Counted from the first letter of the stretch, positions 39,585 to 51,808 are shown. The stretch is DNA of 64,000 nt from Echinicola sp. 20G (GCF_015533855.1 NZ_AP024154.1:2052501-2116500); one strand, 5' to 3'. Made by a program: numbers and translations. The notes: generated from the letters alone by a model not told the origin.

Positions 39585-40862
39585 ATGACAAAAGCAATTG
39601 TTTACAAATTTGGCGGTGCTTCAGTGAAAGATGCTGATGCGATTAAAAACCTCGTTAATCTTTTATTCAAACGATTGCGGAGCCCAATGGTGATTGTGAT
39701 TTCAGCGATTGGGAAAACCACTAATTTAATGGAGGAAATCTTGAGACAAAAGTATGAACAGGAAGATTTTTATTTGAATTTTACAATTTTAAGAAAAAAC
39801 CATTTAGCAATATGTTCTGGATTGTTTGGAGAGGGTGATATGGTTTTTTCAATGGTTGAAAATATTTTTCTAAAACTGGAAAAAGAACTAGAAAAAAAGC
39901 TCTCAGCAGAAAATTATGATCGGTTTTATGATACTGTGGTGAGTTATGGCGAGTTATTGTCTACAAAAATTATTCACGCTTATCTTTGTAATGAAGGTTT
40001 GTATTGTATTTGGCAGGACGCAAGGGAGATTATTGTTACAGATGATAATTATCGTTTGGCTCAAGTAAATTGGCGAGAAACCGAAAAACAATGCATGCAG
40101 CAACTTGTTCCAAAGCTTAAAAAGATGCCTGTGGTGACCCAAGGTTTTGTCGGAGGAACTATTGCTGGAGATACTACTACTTTGGGAAGGGAGGGGTCAG
40201 ACTTTACAGCAGCCGTTTTGGCCAAAAGTTTAAAAGCAGATTCTGTAACTATTTGGAAAGATGTTCCTGGTGTCTTGAACGCAGATCCCAAGAGGTTTTC
40301 AGATACAGTAAAGTTTGATCATTTGGGATATAAGGAAGCCGCGGAAATGACCTATTATGGTGCTTCTGTGATTCATCCTAAAACCATCAAGCCGCTGGCC
40401 AATATGAAAATCCCACTTTATGTAAAGTCTTTTCTAGACCCTTCATCTAAAGGGACAATCATAGGAGATTTTGAGGGGGATAGAGAGGTTCTTCCTGTAA
40501 TAGTTGTAAAAGATAATCAGGTATTGGTAACTTTTGAAGTGACAGACTTTTCATTTATTTCTGAGTTACATATTCATCAGATTTATGCGGAATTGCATAG
40601 GTTAAAGCTAAGGGCAAATGTATTACAGGTTTCTGCGATTACGGTGTCCATTTGCATGGACAGGGAGCTTTTTAAGCTGGAGCGGTTGTTGGTGGAGATG
40701 AGGCCTTATTTTAAGGTTAGGTATAATGAAGATTTGCAGCTGATAACTGTTAAGAATTATGATGAGGCTGCAAAACTGAGGTTTTTCAAAACTGAGAATA
40801 TTTTGCTAGAACAGACCACCAGAAGTACGTTTCAATTGGTCTGCAGACCAATGGCTAAATAA
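39585..40862 (+). CDS. aspartate kinase (monofunctional)
   Basis: A 425-residue kinase starting the lysine/threonine/methionine branch. The N-terminal [12 protein letters not shown], the [10 protein letters not shown] and [16 protein letters not shown] motifs and [11 protein letters not shown] belong to the catalytic domain; a C-terminal ACT-type regulatory part follows (about 310-425). The ATG at 39585 precedes YKFGGAS by six residues and matches the family; the open frame reaching back into fbp is not used. Which end-product inhibits it cannot be read off. It overlaps the convergent kinase gene by 8 bases. Confidence 0.92.
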   Translation: MTKAIVYKFGGASVKDADAIKNLVNLLFKRLRSPMVIVISAIGKTTNLMEEILRQKYEQEDFYLNFTILRKNHLAICSGLFGEGDMVFSMVENIFLKLEKELEKKLSAENYDRFYDTVVSYGELLSTKIIHAYLCNEGLYCIWQDAREIIVTDDNYRLAQVNWRETEKQCMQQLVPKLKKMPVVTQGFVGGTIAGDTTTLGREGSDFTAAVLAKSLKADSVTIWKDVPGVLNADPKRFSDTVKFDHLGYKEAAEMTYYGASVIHPKTIKPLANMKIPLYVKSFLDPSSKGTIIGDFEGDREVLPVIVVKDNQVLVTFEVTDFSFISELHIHQIYAELHRLKLRANVLQVSAITVSICMDRELFKLERLLVEMRPYFKVRYNEDLQLITVKNYDEAAKLRFFKTENILLEQTTRSTFQLVCRPMAK

Positions 40863-41727
40863 ATTTCTTGATGACTTTTTTGATTCCGGGAAGGTAGCTT
40901 AGGCCAAATAGGTTAAGGTGAACCAGCAGGGGGTAGAGATTATGAATGTCAGCCCTCGTTTCGAAGCCTGGCTCTAAGGGAAAGACGTCATTGTACGCTT
41001 CGTAAAAAACTCCTTGAAACCCACCAAAAAGTTTAGAGAAAGCCAAATCCATTTCACGATGTCCATAATAGACAGCAGGGTCAATCAAGCAAGGGGATCC
41101 ATTTGAGTTGACGATGACATTTCCTGACCATAGATCGCCATGAAGCAAAGATGGCTTTTCATTTGGGATTAGGTCATTTAACTTAGGATAGATTTTCTGG
41201 AATTTCTTATAATAACTTTTATCAATCAACCCGTCATAATATGCTTTTCCCAGCATTGGCTCGAGTCTTTCTTCTGCATAGAAGCTAGCCCAGCTTTTGT
41301 GGTATTTGTTTCTTTGGGGAAGAACTGCGATGAAATTATCGCTGTCTAACCCATAAAGTGGAGCTGTGGCCATGTGCAGTTCGGCAAGCCCGTGTCCTAA
41401 GTCTGTCCAGTAGGAGCTGTTCGGATAACCTCCTTTGATCCACTCGATCAGTAAATAATTCTGGTCTCCGACTCGACCTGCTCCAATGGTTTTGGGAATT
41501 TGAAGTGGTGTGTATTTGTGCAATAAGGTCAAGCCTTTTAGTTCTTGATGAAAGACTTCGGATGAATTAAGATGGTTGGATTTTAAAAAAAGCGCGCCCT
41601 TGGTTGTTTCCAAAAGCACGCTTTGATTCATGGCCCCGGCAGAAATAAGCCGGACTGATTTTATTTGTGTAGGTTCATGTATGGCATCAAATAAGACATT
41701 TTCATAAAATGAATTTTGACTATGCAT
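40855..41727 (-). CDS. fructosamine/ribulosamine 3-kinase family protein
   Basis: A 290-residue protein kinase-like enzyme of the FN3K family, which phosphorylates sugar adducts on protein amines so that they fall off. Seen: the nucleotide-loop part ISAGAMNQSVLLET, the hinge LLIEWIKGG, catalytic LLHGDLWSGN and metal-binding LIDPAVYYGHREMDLAFSKLFGG. Bacterial members usually act on ribulosamines and erythrulosamines. It overlaps the upstream phosphatase gene by 8 bases, implying coupled translation. Confidence 0.9.
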   Translation of the reverse strand: MHSQNSFYENVLFDAIHEPTQIKSVRLISAGAMNQSVLLETTKGALFLKSNHLNSSEVFHQELKGLTLLHKYTPLQIPKTIGAGRVGDQNYLLIEWIKGGYPNSSYWTDLGHGLAELHMATAPLYGLDSDNFIAVLPQRNKYHKSWASFYAEERLEPMLGKAYYDGLIDKSYYKKFQKIYPKLNDLIPNEKPSLLHGDLWSGNVIVNSNGSPCLIDPAVYYGHREMDLAFSKLFGGFQGVFYEAYNDVFPLEPGFETRADIHNLYPLLVHLNLFGLSYLPGIKKVIKKFI

Positions 41728-42205
41728 ACACTTTGTGTTCTTTTCTTAATTGGATAATCAATTCTTCAATCGATTCGTTTAAGATGTCGTAAACTTTTTC
41801 GAAACCATCTTCTCCGCCATAGTAGGGGTCGGGAACTTCTTCATGGTCTGCATTAGACTGAAATTCTCTCATTAAAAAGATTTTGCCATGGCTTTGGTTG
41901 TAAGTCTCCATTAATTTGTAAATGTTCTTTTTGTTGGACTTGTCCATGGCAATGATATAATCAAAATCTCGGATATCTGTGTGGTTGAGCTGTCTGCCTC
42001 TGTGGGAAATGGCCATGCCATGCCCTTCTGCACATTTAATGCTTCGCTCATCAGGAAGCTCTCCAATATGATAGTCGGATGTACCACAGCTATCACTTTG
42101 GAATTTGTGTCCCAAATCAAGTGCTTTAATTTGATGATTAAAAATGGCTTCAGCCAATGGAGATCGGCATATATTGCCCAAGCAAACGAATAAAACTTTG
42201 ATCAT
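41720..42205 (-). CDS. low-molecular-weight protein tyrosine phosphatase family
   Basis: A 161-residue phosphatase with the N-terminal P-loop VCLGNICRSP (Cys8, Arg14) and the general-acid loop DPYYGGEDGF. The name is by family only. Human LMW-PTP-A also dephosphorylates protein-bound ribulosamine 5-phosphate, and this gene overlaps an FN3K gene, so a role in protein deglycation is likelier here than tyrosine signalling; no tyrosine kinase or capsule genes are near. Confidence 0.92.
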   Translation of the reverse strand: MIKVLFVCLGNICRSPLAEAIFNHQIKALDLGHKFQSDSCGTSDYHIGELPDERSIKCAEGHGMAISHRGRQLNHTDIRDFDYIIAMDKSNKKNIYKLMETYNQSHGKIFLMREFQSNADHEEVPDPYYGGEDGFEKVYDILNESIEELIIQLRKEHKVYA

Positions 42206-42626
42206 TTTTGTTTTTATAAACCTAATGCAATTTCTAAGTTCAAATATAGCAAGCTATGATCCATTAAAAGAAAATAGGTTTGTATTTATGCCTTTTTCTT
42301 TGATTTTGGATGCCGATATTGGTTGGGTAACACATGTTGTAAGTGTCACTTCCATTACTAGTGCTTATACGAATAGTAAGTTTCTGCTGAGGTGTAAAAT
42401 GAATCAAACTTGGTGAGCCTATTCAACAATACTTTGCATTATAGTTTGAGAATTGATAAAAATCAAGCCTTGATTTATTTTATTCAAAAGTAAAATGGTT
42501 TTTCACTTTTGAAAGACTTTTAAGGGAGATAAAAGTTTGTCGGAGAAAGTATTGAATGCGATGAACCAAAAAGAAAATCACCATTCATCTTGAGCAAACT
42601 AAAAGACGAATGGTGATTGAATGGCT
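42206..42626. other. 421-nt intergenic region
   Basis: This lies between the start of the phosphatase gene and the end of the outer-membrane protein gene, both leftward. It holds a terminator at its right end (42571-42618) and presumably the phosphatase promoter. I see no convincing reading frame or RNA gene. Confidence 0.6.
42571..42618 (-). terminator. terminator of the outer-membrane protein gene
   Basis: AATCACCATTC-A-TCT (42576-42590) pairs with AGA-C-GAATGGTGATT (42604-42618), 14 of 15 bases. On the minus strand a T-rich stretch follows, the complement of AAAAAGAAA. It lies 9 bases after the stop at 42627. Confidence 0.7.
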
Positions 42627-43616
42627 TTATCGAATAGCTACGCCAAGTCCAACACTAACTGTGTTAAACTCTTGGAATGTATAATCCCCATTGAGGAAAA
42701 CAGGTCCAAACTTAAATCTTGCTCCCAAAGTGGCCATAGCCCCCTTTGCATTGTATTCAAGATTAACTGGATCGGTAATACTTTCAGAAGTACCTTCTAT
42801 GGAGTAGGTGCCCAGCATGTCATAGGTGGAAGAACCAGTGTTGTAGCCTACTGTTCCATATACGGTTAGAATTGAAAGTTTTTTACTTACTAAAGCTTGA
42901 AATGTCCAAGTATCGAGGCTCATCTCGCCGAATTGTCCCATGTCCTCTTCTATAAAATATTTCGCATTAAGTGAATTGTATGCGGCTAAAATGGAAAGGT
43001 CAAAAGGGAGGATTTTGATACCTGGAATGTGTTGTTTGATGTCATGTTTTACACCCAATCCCCACTGGGAAATTTCAGCATCTTCAACTGACACTTTGGG
43101 GATAAACCTACCAATAAGTTCAAATCCAGCAGGAAGGCCAATCGCTCCTTGGATGGTTGGGGCTGGGACATATTTTACCGGGATGTCTAGGCCTGGCGGA
43201 ATGTCTACTTCAGCAATTAACATTCCTTCTTCATAGATTTCCAGCGTTCCGCTCGCATCAGGATCACCATAGAGGGTGGGCAGAGAAGTAGCTCCGTTAC
43301 TCCCTTTGACCCTTAACTTTTCATATTCTGAAGGGTCAAAAGTAAAGTTCTCATACCTAGCGGGAACCCTCGCTCCACTTACGGAAAACTTAAGGTCAAA
43401 TCCTAAAGTACTATGAGTTTTGGCGGTGTGCGCCCAGCCTGTTCCCATACTGTAGATAAAACCTTTGGCTGCAGGTTCTACATAATACCCCATGTAGGTG
43501 TTAAGGTCATCTACTCCAGCTTGTAAGATTTTTTCAACATCAATGTCGCCTTGGCCAAAAACTTTAGTGCCAGAGAGTAAAAGGCCTACTAAACAAAAAG
43601 ATAATATTTTTTTCAT
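42627..43616 (-). CDS. outer-membrane beta-barrel protein, DUF6588-like
   Basis: A 329-residue exported protein: signal peptide MKKILSFCLVGLLLSG to about FGQ, then beta-strand-rich sequence with many Gly and aromatic residues and a terminal strand FNTVSVGLGVAIR. Start motifs such as LNTYMGYYVEPAAKGFIYSMGTGWAHTAKTH fit the Bacteroidota family DUF6588 as I remember it. Function unknown. It is a single-gene unit divergent from the fur-family gene. Confidence 0.7.
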   Translation of the reverse strand: MKKILSFCLVGLLLSGTKVFGQGDIDVEKILQAGVDDLNTYMGYYVEPAAKGFIYSMGTGWAHTAKTHSTLGFDLKFSVSGARVPARYENFTFDPSEYEKLRVKGSNGATSLPTLYGDPDASGTLEIYEEGMLIAEVDIPPGLDIPVKYVPAPTIQGAIGLPAGFELIGRFIPKVSVEDAEISQWGLGVKHDIKQHIPGIKILPFDLSILAAYNSLNAKYFIEEDMGQFGEMSLDTWTFQALVSKKLSILTVYGTVGYNTGSSTYDMLGTYSIEGTSESITDPVNLEYNAKGAMATLGARFKFGPVFLNGDYTFQEFNTVSVGLGVAIR

Positions 43617-43695
43617 TCGTATAGTTGGTTATGTTAAATAAAGGTAGTGAAATTTAAGTCAAAGTTGTGACCATAAAAGTAGCTCGGGGATTTTT

Positions 43696-43726
43696 TTTGA
43701 AAATTAATTTAACTTTTCTACTTTTG
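43696..43726 (+). promoter_or_regulatory. Bacteroidota-type promoter of the perR-like/peroxiredoxin operon
   Basis: TTTG (43696-43699), exactly 19 bases, then TACTTTTG (43719-43726): a full consensus match. The start of transcription would fall near 43733, about 32 bases before the ATG. Confidence 0.75.
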
Positions 43727-43741
43727 CGGAACTATTACTAA

Positions 43742-43758
43742 ATAAGAATCATTCTTAT
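43742..43758 (+). promoter_or_regulatory. PerR/Fur-type operator
   Basis: ATAAGAAT-C-ATTCTTAT is a perfect inverted repeat containing the 7-1-7 pattern of PerR/Fur boxes. It lies just downstream of the predicted transcription start and six bases before the ATG of the regulator gene, so binding would block elongation or initiation: autoregulation together with the peroxiredoxin gene. Confidence 0.75.
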
Positions 43759-43764
43759 CTGTGA

Positions 43765-44178
43765 ATGAATATTGAAACGGTAAAAAATAAGATTGTAGAA
43801 GGTGGACTGAAGTTTACCCATCAGCGGATGGTGATCTATGAGGCAGTGTCAAGTACTCATAATCATCCTACTGCCGAATGGGTATTTGAGCAGATTAAGG
43901 AAAACAATCCGTCCATTTCACTAGGTACGGTTTATAAAACGCTGGATACTTTTGTGAATGCCCAGATCATTCAAAAATTTGTGGATAATAATGGAGTGAT
44001 GAGATTTGATGCCATTCTTGAGGCTCACAGTCACTTGTATGATAAAGAAACCAATGAAATCAGGGATTACCAGAATAAAGAGCTGGAGACTTTGATTAAA
44101 GGCTTCTTTGAAAAAAATAAAATTAAGGATTTCGAAGTGGAGGATATATCCGTGGTCATAAAGGGCCACAACAAATAA
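43765..44178 (+). CDS. perR: Fur-family regulator, PerR-like
   Basis: A 137-residue metal-dependent repressor: winged helix with GLKFTHQRMVIYEAV and HPTAEWVFEQIKENNPSISLGTVYKTLDTFV, then a dimerisation part with metal-binding AHSHLYD. The usual CxxC structural zinc motifs are absent. The PerR rather than Fur assignment rests on the peroxiredoxin gene 39 bases downstream and on the operator in its own leader. It would derepress the operon when peroxide oxidises its metal site. Confidence 0.82.
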   Translation: MNIETVKNKIVEGGLKFTHQRMVIYEAVSSTHNHPTAEWVFEQIKENNPSISLGTVYKTLDTFVNAQIIQKFVDNNGVMRFDAILEAHSHLYDKETNEIRDYQNKELETLIKGFFEKNKIKDFEVEDISVVIKGHNK

Positions 44179-44217
44179 AAATAAATTAAACATAACTAAT
44201 CATTTAAATTTAAAAGT

Positions 44218-44847
44218 ATGTCATTAGTAGGAAAAAAAGCCCCTTTGTTTAGCGCACCAGCAGTTATCAACGGAGAAGAAATCGTTGAAAGCTTTTCTTT
44301 GGAGGAGTTCATTGGTAAAAAAGAAGTGATTTTCTATTTCTACCCAAAAGATTTCACTTTTGTATGCCCAACTGAAATTTTGGCTTTCCAAGAGAAATTG
44401 GCTGAGTTCGAAAAAAGAGGTGTAGCTGTAGTAGGTGCTTCTTGTGATACAGAAGAAACTCACCTTGCTTGGTTATCTACTCCAAAAGCAAACGGCGGTA
44501 TTGAAGGTGTTACTTACCCATTGGTTGCTGACCCTGCAAAAACTATCGCTCACAACTATGGCGTTTTGGCCGGTGAGTGGAACTACAATGAAGAAGGAGA
44601 ATTGACTTATGAAGGTGCTCCAGTTGCCTTTAGAGGTTCTTTCTTGATCGACAAAGCAGGTGTGGTTAGACATGAAACTATCAACGACCTTCCACTTGGA
44701 AGAAACATCGACGAAATGATCAGATTGGTAGACGCACTTCAGCACGTAGAGAAATACGGTGAAGTTTGTCCAGCTAACTGGGAAGAAGGTAAAGAAGCCA
44801 TGAAAGCAACTAAAGAAGGTGTGTCTGAATACCTTTCTAAAAACTAA
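44218..44847 (+). CDS. peroxiredoxin, AhpC/typical 2-Cys type
   Basis: A 209-residue thiol peroxidase that reduces hydrogen and organic peroxides. Peroxidatic Cys50 is in FTFVCPTEI and resolving Cys184 in EVCPANW. GASCDTEETHLAWLSTPKANGGI is standard. Codon choice is more regular (AAC, GGT, GAA) than in neighbours, as in strongly expressed genes. It is co-transcribed with the PerR-like regulator and followed by a strong terminator; no ahpF reductase adjoins. Confidence 0.94.
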   Translation: MSLVGKKAPLFSAPAVINGEEIVESFSLEEFIGKKEVIFYFYPKDFTFVCPTEILAFQEKLAEFEKRGVAVVGASCDTEETHLAWLSTPKANGGIEGVTYPLVADPAKTIAHNYGVLAGEWNYNEEGELTYEGAPVAFRGSFLIDKAGVVRHETINDLPLGRNIDEMIRLVDALQHVEKYGEVCPANWEEGKEAMKATKEGVSEYLSKN

Positions 44848-44870
44848 TCATTGCTGAACGCAAAATAATG

Positions 44871-44900
44871 AAGCCTCGGTGTTTTGCCGAGGCTTTTTTT
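44871..44900 (+). terminator. terminator of the peroxiredoxin operon
   Basis: AAGCCTCGG (44871-44879) pairs with CCGAGGCTT (44887-44895), loop TGTTTTG, and the T run extends to 44900. It lies 23 bases after the stop codon. Confidence 0.9.
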
Positions 44901-44965
44901 GTGGCGTTTATTGGAGCTGTTCCGTCTAGAAGGAGAATCTTATTTTTAATTAAAAAATCTGTTTT

Positions 44966-45484
44966 ATGAATGCACTTAGGTACACTCCGGCAATTTTAAT
45001 GGTTCTTTTCCTTTTTTCTTGCGATAGTGGCCAAGATGATCACCAAAATCAATTGGAGAAAAGTGAAAAAAACTGGCAAGTTCTGAAAACGGAAAATGAA
45101 GAATCTTACCGCTATCAGGTAAGTACTTCTTCTTGGACAGGCTACAGTTCGATTACCACCATTACGGTATTGAAAGGTTTGGTGACCAAAAGGGAGTTTC
45201 AAAGTTATCTTCCGGACAATGAAGGAGGCCAAGAAATAGTTTATAGTTATGTGGAGGAAGGTGAAAAAGTTGGAGCTGACACAGAAGGGGCTGATCCAAT
45301 TACCTTGGATGAACTTTATGATGTTTGTAAGGAAGAATACTTGACAGTGGATCCAAATTCCAATACCATTTATTTTACCGAATTTGATAATGGACTTGTA
45401 AAGAGTTGTGGATATGTACCTGAGAACTGTGTGGATGACTGCTTTTTTGGTTTTACCTTGGAGATTATTGAATGGTTGGAATAG
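44966..45484 (+). CDS. small lipoprotein of unknown function
   Basis: A 172-residue predicted lipoprotein: leader MNALRYTPAILMVLFLFSC with Cys19, then an acidic linker (DSGQDDHQNQLEKSEKNW) and a compact domain with five further cysteines near the C-terminus (YDVCKEEY, KSCGYVPENCVDDCF) that may form disulfides. The repeated segment TVLKGLVTKREFQSYLP suggests a beta-sheet domain. I do not recognise the family. It is monocistronic as far as can be seen. Confidence 0.75.
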   Translation: MNALRYTPAILMVLFLFSCDSGQDDHQNQLEKSEKNWQVLKTENEESYRYQVSTSSWTGYSSITTITVLKGLVTKREFQSYLPDNEGGQEIVYSYVEEGEKVGADTEGADPITLDELYDVCKEEYLTVDPNSNTIYFTEFDNGLVKSCGYVPENCVDDCFFGFTLEIIEWLE

Positions 45485-45586
45485 AGATTAAGGAAATGAT
45501 CCTTGAAGGAGTTTGACAATGGTGAAGTGAGGCTATTTATTGACCTACAATGAAGGAGGTTTGTTCCGATCTTGTTAATTTTGGGC

Positions 45587-46834
45587 ATGAAATTGTTTTA
45601 TGATTTTTCTGTTTGGGCCATGTCTGGTTTGTTACAATTGACCAAAGGAGGTGAGTCTAAACTGTCGCGACTTGTAAAGGGGAGGGAAGGAGTTTTTGAT
45701 CAACTTGAAAATTTCAGGAAAGAAGTTTCAGGAAACTTGGCTTGGTTTCATGTGGCCTCTCTCGGGGAGTATGAGCAGGCAAAGCCCGTGATAGCAGCAT
45801 TTAAAAATGCTTTTTCAGATCATGCTGTTTTGGTTACTTTTTTTAGTCCAAGTGGCTATGAAAATGTAATCAAAAAGCCTCAGATCCATGTCGATATGAT
45901 TACCTATTTGCCTTTTGATACCGAAGCCAATGTGCAGCGGTTTTTGGACTTAGTAAATCCAAATGTGGCTTTTTTTGTGAAATATGACCTATGGGCCAAT
46001 TACATCTTTGAAACAAAAGCACGCAGTATCCCTTTGTTTCTCTTTTCGGCTTCCATGCGTAAGGAACAGATTTATTTCAAGCCATATGGTAGCTTTTTCC
46101 GTAAGGTGTTAAAGTGTTTTGACCATATTTATACCCAAAACCAGCAAACGGTGAAGTTGTTAGACGAAATTGGGGTAACCAACGTCAGCATTGCAGGTGA
46201 TACACGTTATGATAACGTACAGGTGATTTCTGAAGCTCCAAAAGTATTTCCTGAAGTAGAGGCATTTGTGGGCACCGATCCAGTAATCGTGGTGGGGAGT
46301 GCTTGGGAAGAGGATATGGAGTTGATCATTCCGTTTATCAATAAGCATGACCAGTATAAATATATCATTGCACCTCATGATATCAATCACAGTATTATTG
46401 ATTCATGGAGGAACCAAATTACCAAGCCCTGTTTAAAATACTCTGAAATGCTTGACAGTGAATCGGGAAAAGCCGATGTGCTGTTTATAGATAATATAGG
46501 GATGCTTTCTTCCCTATATCAATTTGCTCATTTGGCTTATGTGGGTGGCGCTTTTGGCAAAGGTCTACACAATATATTGGAGCCATTGGCTTTTAGGGTT
46601 CCGGTGTTGTTTGGGAAGCTAAAGCGAGTAAGTAAGTTCCCAGAAGCAGCTATCAGTGAAGGTTGTGGTTGTGGCTTTGAAGTGGCAGACAAAGCGACGT
46701 TTGAGAAAATAGTCTTAGCTTTGGAAGATGTAAAGGCTTATGAGAAGGCAGCCAAATCTGCAGATAGATTGGTGAGAGATAATCTGGGAAGTGCCCAAAA
46801 AATCATCAATGGAGTGCAAAGAATGATCTTATGA
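45587..46834 (+). CDS. waaA: 3-deoxy-D-manno-octulosonic acid (KDO) transferase
   Basis: A 415-residue GT30 enzyme that adds KDO to lipid A precursor at the inner membrane. Seen: an N-terminal hydrophobic anchor, HVASLGEYEQAKPVI (acceptor Glu), FFSPSGYE, and FIDNIGMLSSLYQFAHLAYVGGAFGKGLHNILEP. The ATG at 45587 gives the usual KLFYDF start. An AGGAGG lies at 45554-45559, too far from this ATG but 12 bases before an in-frame TTG at 45572, so the longer form is possible. It overlaps rsgA in ATGA. Confidence 0.92.
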   Translation: MKLFYDFSVWAMSGLLQLTKGGESKLSRLVKGREGVFDQLENFRKEVSGNLAWFHVASLGEYEQAKPVIAAFKNAFSDHAVLVTFFSPSGYENVIKKPQIHVDMITYLPFDTEANVQRFLDLVNPNVAFFVKYDLWANYIFETKARSIPLFLFSASMRKEQIYFKPYGSFFRKVLKCFDHIYTQNQQTVKLLDEIGVTNVSIAGDTRYDNVQVISEAPKVFPEVEAFVGTDPVIVVGSAWEEDMELIIPFINKHDQYKYIIAPHDINHSIIDSWRNQITKPCLKYSEMLDSESGKADVLFIDNIGMLSSLYQFAHLAYVGGAFGKGLHNILEPLAFRVPVLFGKLKRVSKFPEAAISEGCGCGFEVADKATFEKIVLALEDVKAYEKAAKSADRLVRDNLGSAQKIINGVQRMIL

Positions 46835-47760
46835 ACATAAAAGGAAGGGTAATTAAGTCAACAGGTAGTTGGTACCTTGTGGATACTGATGAGGGTCAGA
46901 TCAACTCCAGGCTACGTGGGAAGTTCAAACAGGATGACCTGAAGCTGACCAATCCGATTGCTGTAGGAGATTTTGTGACTTTGTCAAAAGAGGAGAACCA
47001 AGAGACAGCCATAATTTCCAGTATTTTGCCCCGGGAAAACTATATTATCCGCAAGTCCACCAGAAAGAGCCATTTTTCCCACATCCTGGCTTCCAACATA
47101 GACCAAGCCTTTTTGGTGATTACATTAAAACAGCCAAGGACCTCTTTGGGTTTTATTGATCGGTTTATTGTAAGTACAGAAAGTTTTCGAATTCCCACCA
47201 CTTTGGTTGTCAATAAAATTGATGTAATCAAAAAGGAAAAGGATCAAGAGTTTTTGCAGGATATTCGTGAGATTTATGAACCCTTGGGGTATCCGGTCAT
47301 GGAAATATCCGCTTTGCATGATGCCGATTTGAAGAGTCAGTTTTCGGAAAAACTTAAAGGAAAAACAACGTTGCTTTCTGGACATTCTGGAGTAGGAAAA
47401 TCCACCTTGCTTAACAAATTGGTGCCAGATGCAGGGCAGTCTACCAAGGAAGTTTCCAGCTTTACCTCCAAGGGAGTGCATACCACTACTTTTGCGGAAA
47501 TGTTTCCAGTGGAAGATGGTGGTTATTTGATTGATACACCTGGTATTAAGGAGTTTGGAATTCTAGACATTGAAGAAGAAGAACTGTCTCATTATTTTGT
47601 GGAGATGAGAAAGTATTTGGGACAGTGTAAATACAACAACTGTAAGCATCTCAATGAACCCGGCTGCAAGGTGTTGGAGGTGCTGGAAGAAGGATACATT
47701 CATCCCTATCGATATGATAGCTATGTCAAAATACTCAATGAGGAAGATACTTATCGTTGA
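46831..47760 (+). CDS. rsgA: ribosome small-subunit GTPase RsgA
   Basis: A 309-residue circularly permuted GTPase that checks 30S maturation. N-terminal OB fold (about 1-65), G4 VNKID before the G1 loop GHSGVGKST, G3 DTPGIKEFG, and the C-terminal zinc site CKYNNCKHLNEPGC. All features are intact. Start and previous stop share ATGA, so translation is coupled to waaA. Confidence 0.95.
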   Translation: MNIKGRVIKSTGSWYLVDTDEGQINSRLRGKFKQDDLKLTNPIAVGDFVTLSKEENQETAIISSILPRENYIIRKSTRKSHFSHILASNIDQAFLVITLKQPRTSLGFIDRFIVSTESFRIPTTLVVNKIDVIKKEKDQEFLQDIREIYEPLGYPVMEISALHDADLKSQFSEKLKGKTTLLSGHSGVGKSTLLNKLVPDAGQSTKEVSSFTSKGVHTTTFAEMFPVEDGGYLIDTPGIKEFGILDIEEEELSHYFVEMRKYLGQCKYNNCKHLNEPGCKVLEVLEEGYIHPYRYDSYVKILNEEDTYR

Positions 47761-47874
47761 GGAAGATTGCTAAATGCGGCATGCTTACTGTTCTCTACAT
47801 TATTTAATGTAAATCTTTGAATCCATTCGGTTTTAAACTAATTTTCCCTTTTAAAACAGTTTGATCAGATCATC

Positions 47875-48378
47875 ATGAGTGAAATAAAAACTTTGGTGCT
47901 GAACCATAAGCAAATCCAACAGAAAATCACCCGAATAGCGTATGAAATATATGAAAGAAATGTGGGTGAAGAAGAGGTGGTATTTGCCGGAATTTCAGGT
48001 ATGGGTTACGTCTTTGCGGGCCTATTGGTGGATAGAATAAAGGAAATATCTCCTTTGAAAGTCGAAAAGATGAAAATCACACTTGATAAGTTTACCAAAA
48101 AACAACCTGAAGTGGAGCTTTCCCATGATATTGACTTTGAGAATAAGTGTCTGATCATTGTGGATGATGTGCTTAATTCAGGAAGGACATTGACTTATGC
48201 AATGGAGCCTTTTTTGAAGTATGAGATCAAGAAAATTGAAGTAGCTGTTTTGGTCAACAGAAGCCATAAATTGTTTCCAGTTTCTGCCGATTATACCGGT
48301 TACGAACTAGCAACCACCTTGAGCGAAAATATCGAGGTGGTACTTAATGAGAGCGATTCCATTGTTTACCTACAATAA
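47875..48378 (+). CDS. phosphoribosyltransferase family protein
   Basis: A 167-residue type I PRTase fold with the PRPP loop [19 protein letters not shown]. The hood region ([16 protein letters not shown]) gives no base preference. It may be a PyrR-like or hypoxanthine phosphoribosyltransferase; I cannot decide. panB follows after 8 bases on the same strand. Confidence 0.85.
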   Translation: MSEIKTLVLNHKQIQQKITRIAYEIYERNVGEEEVVFAGISGMGYVFAGLLVDRIKEISPLKVEKMKITLDKFTKKQPEVELSHDIDFENKCLIIVDDVLNSGRTLTYAMEPFLKYEIKKIEVAVLVNRSHKLFPVSADYTGYELATTLSENIEVVLNESDSIVYLQ

Positions 48379-48386
48379 TATCAACC

Positions 48387-49208
48387 ATGTCTGTTAATCA
48401 GTCTTCCAATATAAAGAGAATTACCACTCATGTGCTTCAGGAAATGAAAAACAGAGGAGAGAAAATCTCCATGCTAACAGCATATGATTTTTCCATGGCG
48501 GGGATTTTGGATGCCGCGGGAATTGATATCATTTTGGTTGGAGATTCAGCCTCTAATGTTATGGCAGGACATGAGACCACTTTGCCCATTACTTTGGATC
48601 AAATGATTTATCATGCCTCATCTGTAGTGAGAGCTGTAAAACGTGCCTTTGTGGTAGTGGATATTCCTTTTGGCTCTTATCAAGGGAATTCATCTGAGGC
48701 TTTGAGATCTACCATCCGTATCATGAAGGAGGCCGGTGCGCATGCGGTGAAAGTAGAAGGAGGAGCTGAAATCAAGGAATCAGTGGTGAGGATATTAAGC
48801 GCTGGGGTTCCGGTAATGGGACATTTGGGATTGACCCCTCAGTCTATTTACAAGTTTGGAACTTATACGGTGAGGGCCAAGGAAGAGGATGAAGCGGAAA
48901 AGCTTATTTCAGATGCCAAGGTTTTGGAAGAATGTGGCTGTTTTGCCATTGTTTTGGAAAAAATCCCTGCAGAACTTGCCAAGCGTGTCGCTGAGCATGT
49001 GTCCATTCCAGTAATCGGCATTGGAGCAGGTCCTCATGTGGATGGACAAGTATTGGTCGTACATGATATGTTGGGGATTACTCAAGAGTTCAAACCTCGT
49101 TTTTTAAGGCAATATGCGGACTTGAGAGGTGTAATGACAGAGGCTGTGGAAGGTTACATCAAAGATGTGAAGTCCAAAGACTTTCCAAGTGAGAAGGAAA
49201 GCTATTGA
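48387..49208 (+). CDS. panB: 3-methyl-2-oxobutanoate hydroxymethyltransferase
   Basis: A 273-residue enzyme making ketopantoate for pantothenate/CoA. Seen: [66 protein letters not shown] and [20 protein letters not shown]. All typical PanB signatures. It is probably co-transcribed with the phosphoribosyltransferase gene. Confidence 0.96.
   Translation: MSVNQSSNIKRITTHVLQEMKNRGEKISMLTAYDFSMAGILDAAGIDIILVGDSASNVMAGHETTLPITLDQMIYHASSVVRAVKRAFVVVDIPFGSYQGNSSEALRSTIRIMKEAGAHAVKVEGGAEIKESVVRILSAGVPVMGHLGLTPQSIYKFGTYTVRAKEEDEAEKLISDAKVLEECGCFAIVLEKIPAELAKRVAEHVSIPVIGIGAGPHVDGQVLVVHDMLGITQEFKPRFLRQYADLRGVMTEAVEGYIKDVKSKDFPSEKESY

Positions 49209-51808
<2,600 letters not shown>

Noticed and set aside
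42144..42416. Plus-strand 90-codon frame in the gap before the outer-membrane protein gene
   Set aside because: Half of it is antisense to the phosphatase gene; no motif, start signal or conservation cue supports it.
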